Below the pieces are notes generated by a model. That model made no database searches. It was given only the letters and a program-made list of their open reading frames with translations, and was not told the origin of the DNA. Made by a program: the position numbers and the translations under genes. From Actinomycetota bacterium (lineage in GTDB: Bacteria > Actinomycetota > Acidimicrobiia > IMCC26256 > PALSA-610), in assembly GCA_005779345.1 (NCBI GenBank), contig SXJQ01000098.1, forward strand, positions 1-6,545: DNA of 6,545 bases. Reading direction: 5' to 3'. Each line of letters starts with the position of its first letter. Position 1 is the first letter of the stretch. Shown piece by piece: positions 5,746 through 6,545 of the stretch.

Positions 5746-6318
5746 TCAGGCTTGGCGGTCGCGGCCGAGGGCGAGGAGCAGGTCTTCGTGCAGTTGGTTC
5801 CAGACCGTGTGGTACGAGTCGATCCGCGGGGAGGTGAACCACTCCGTCTCGCCCTCGTCGACGATACGCCGCAGCGCCGTGCGCAACCGCTGGTCGTATC
5901 CGGCGAAGCGAGCGGCGTCGCGGGCAAGGCGGCGGATCCGCGGCGCGGCGCGCTCGTGGAGGCGCTCGAGCCGGGCGACGACGTCCCAGTCGTATTTCGC
6001 GTCGCGATGGTCGTTCGGCACGCCGCCCGGCCGCACCTGCCACGCCGAGCAGACCGCGAGTAGCTCGAGGTTGAGCTCCTCGAAGCCGTCGTGCACGATG
6101 CGAGCCGCGGCGTGTGCGGCCGAGTCGTCGTCGTATCGCGCCCACGCTGCGTGCAGGTCGCGTCCACCGTTCGACAACGCGATCATGGAGCCGCGGCGCA
6201 CGACGATCTCGATCGCCGTCAGCCGCTCGACGCGCGGGTCGTCGTCGACGACGACGAGCCCACGGAGTCGGACCTCATGGACCAACTCCCACTCGTGCTC
6301 CGACAGCCCGGGTTCCAT
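5746..6318 (-). CDS. Protein of unknown function with SYHTVWxxLHEDLL C-terminal motif
   Basis: This is a 190-aa soluble protein with no signal peptide or membrane segment and many acidic and Arg residues. Residues 12-50 (LVHEVRLRGLVVV, then ERLTAIEIVVRRGSMIAL) alternate short strands and a helix and could be a degenerate winged helix. From about 66 it is predicted mostly helical, with ELNLELLAVCSAWQ (81-94), PNDHRDAKYDWDVV (101-114) and a C-terminal SYHTVWNQLHEDLL (168-181). From memory, this last block and the NDH-D-YD block recur in actinobacterial proteins annotated as conserved hypotheticals or regulators, some near or fused to pyruvate phosphate dikinase-like proteins; I cannot verify this here. 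The clustered His, Asp and Glu could bind a metal or ligand. The start is ATG 6318, backed by a TANNNT box 8 nt upstream. The glycosylase gene follows after 41 bp. Confidence 0.8.
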   Translation of the reverse strand: MEPGLSEHEWELVHEVRLRGLVVVDDDPRVERLTAIEIVVRRGSMIALSNGGRDLHAAWARYDDDSAAHAAARIVHDGFEELNLELLAVCSAWQVRPGGVPNDHRDAKYDWDVVARLERLHERAAPRIRRLARDAARFAGYDQRLRTALRRIVDEGETEWFTSPRIDSYHTVWNQLHEDLLLALGRDRQA

Positions 6319-6326
6319 CGATCGTG

Positions 6327-6336
6327 ACGGTAGCCT
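6327..6336. promoter_or_regulatory. Overlapping divergent -10 boxes for the unknown gene and the MoxR-type ATPase
   Basis: The + strand TAGCCT (6331-6336) ends 7 nt before GTG 6344. The - strand TACCGT (6332-6327) ends 8 nt before ATG 6318. Both fit TANNNT and share the self-complementary TA at 6331-6332. Only 25 bp separate the two start codons, leaving no room for normal 5' leaders. No clear Shine-Dalgarno sequence precedes either start, and no -35 box is evident. Confidence 0.5.
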
Positions 6337-6343
6337 CGCCGTC

Positions 6344-6545
6344 GTGGCGACTCGCAGCTCGACCTCCGGCCCGTCACCCGGTACCGGTAGCCCCGCGGGC
6401 GGCCCGACCGCTGGGAGCGTCGACGATGTCGTCGCCGCGCTCGCTGCGCACGACTACCTGGCCGACGAGGGTCTCGCCACCTCGATCTACCTCGCGCTCA
6501 CCTTGCAGCGCCCGCTGTTCCTCGAGGGCGAGGCCGGCGTGGGCA
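6344..6545 (+). CDS. MoxR-type AAA+ ATPase, N-terminal part (cut by window end)
   Basis: Sixty-seven codons are present from GTG 6344. Residues 2-25 are a low-complexity Ser/Gly/Pro/Thr tail. Then come a helix (VDDVVAALAAHDYLADEGLA), a second helix (TSIYLALTLQR) and the strand PLFLEGEAGVG, which runs into a Walker A motif. The next codon starts with A, as expected for the P-loop Lys. The Arg-Pro-Leu-x-Leu-Glu-Gly-Glu-Ala-Gly-Val-Gly context is characteristic of MoxR/CoxD-type AAA+ ATPases, which work as chaperones, often with a von Willebrand A-domain partner encoded downstream, in metalloenzyme or envelope complex assembly. The partner would lie beyond the window. No in-frame upstream ATG or GTG is seen, and the TANNNT box 7 nt before GTG 6344 supports this start. 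Other AAA+ classes are possible but less likely. Confidence 0.85.
   Translation, partial: MATRSSTSGPSPGTGSPAGGPTAGSVDDVVAALAAHDYLADEGLATSIYLALTLQRPLFLEGEAGVG

Noticed and set aside
5705..6145. N-terminal extension of the glycosylase frame to 545 residues, suggesting a fusion
   Set aside because: The extra residues are Arg/Pro-rich and overlap the unknown gene antiparallel-free but in another frame of the same strand; the family starts at MLHLS and a -10-like box precedes that ATG.
1..6545. Mobile element, CRISPR, tRNA or defence system
   Set aside because: No transposase, integrase, regularly spaced palindromic repeats, cloverleaf-forming sequence or known defence domain was seen; the AAA+ ATPase fragment has MoxR rather than defence-type features as far as it can be read.

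Overview
The window is very GC-rich, with G/C-biased third codon positions, GTG starts, short intergenic gaps and TANNNT-type -10 boxes placed directly before start codons. This suggests a high-GC actinobacterium. The mix of SDRs, a Sulfotransfer_3-type enzyme and a Thr/Pro-linked secreted beta-propeller would fit Acidimicrobiia-like lineages, but no marker gene here proves that. There is no rRNA, tRNA, CRISPR array, transposase or phage gene, and I see no sign of an island.

Left part (1-1766, + strand): the last 44 codons of an unidentified protein, a 67-bp gap holding four copies of a 10-bp tandem repeat, then two short-chain dehydrogenases (SDRs). The SDRs are 7 bp apart and look translationally coupled. 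Both keep the Asn-Ser-Tyr-Lys catalytic set and a dinucleotide-binding glycine motif. They probably act on related substrates in one oxidation/reduction pathway that cannot be named from sequence.

Middle (1808-4495, - strand): a secreted six-bladed TolB/PD40-like beta-propeller on a Thr/Ala/Pro-rich stalk converges on the SDR pair. Upstream of it lies a PAPS-dependent sulfotransferase-family enzyme. The 129 bp between them contain a less GC-rich stretch that may carry the propeller's promoter, and a three-copy 16-bp tandem repeat that begins inside the sulfotransferase stop codon region.

Right part (4508-6545): a YcaQ/AlkX-type winged-helix DNA glycosylase with a Gln-Ile-Asp active-site motif lies 12 bp upstream of the sulfotransferase and probably shares its transcript. 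It is preceded by a 190-aa protein of unknown function on the same strand. Divergent from that protein, with only 25 bp between the start codons, begins a MoxR-type AAA+ ATPase that is cut at its Walker A motif by the window end.

The most interesting non-coding signal is here. The ATPase and the unknown gene each have a TANNNT hexamer 7-8 nt before the start codon, and the two hexamers overlap on opposite strands, sharing one TA step. A third such hexamer precedes the glycosylase gene. Together they suggest leaderless transcription and a compact bidirectional promoter. I found no clear new multi-gene system; the findings are local signals and unusual gene pairings.
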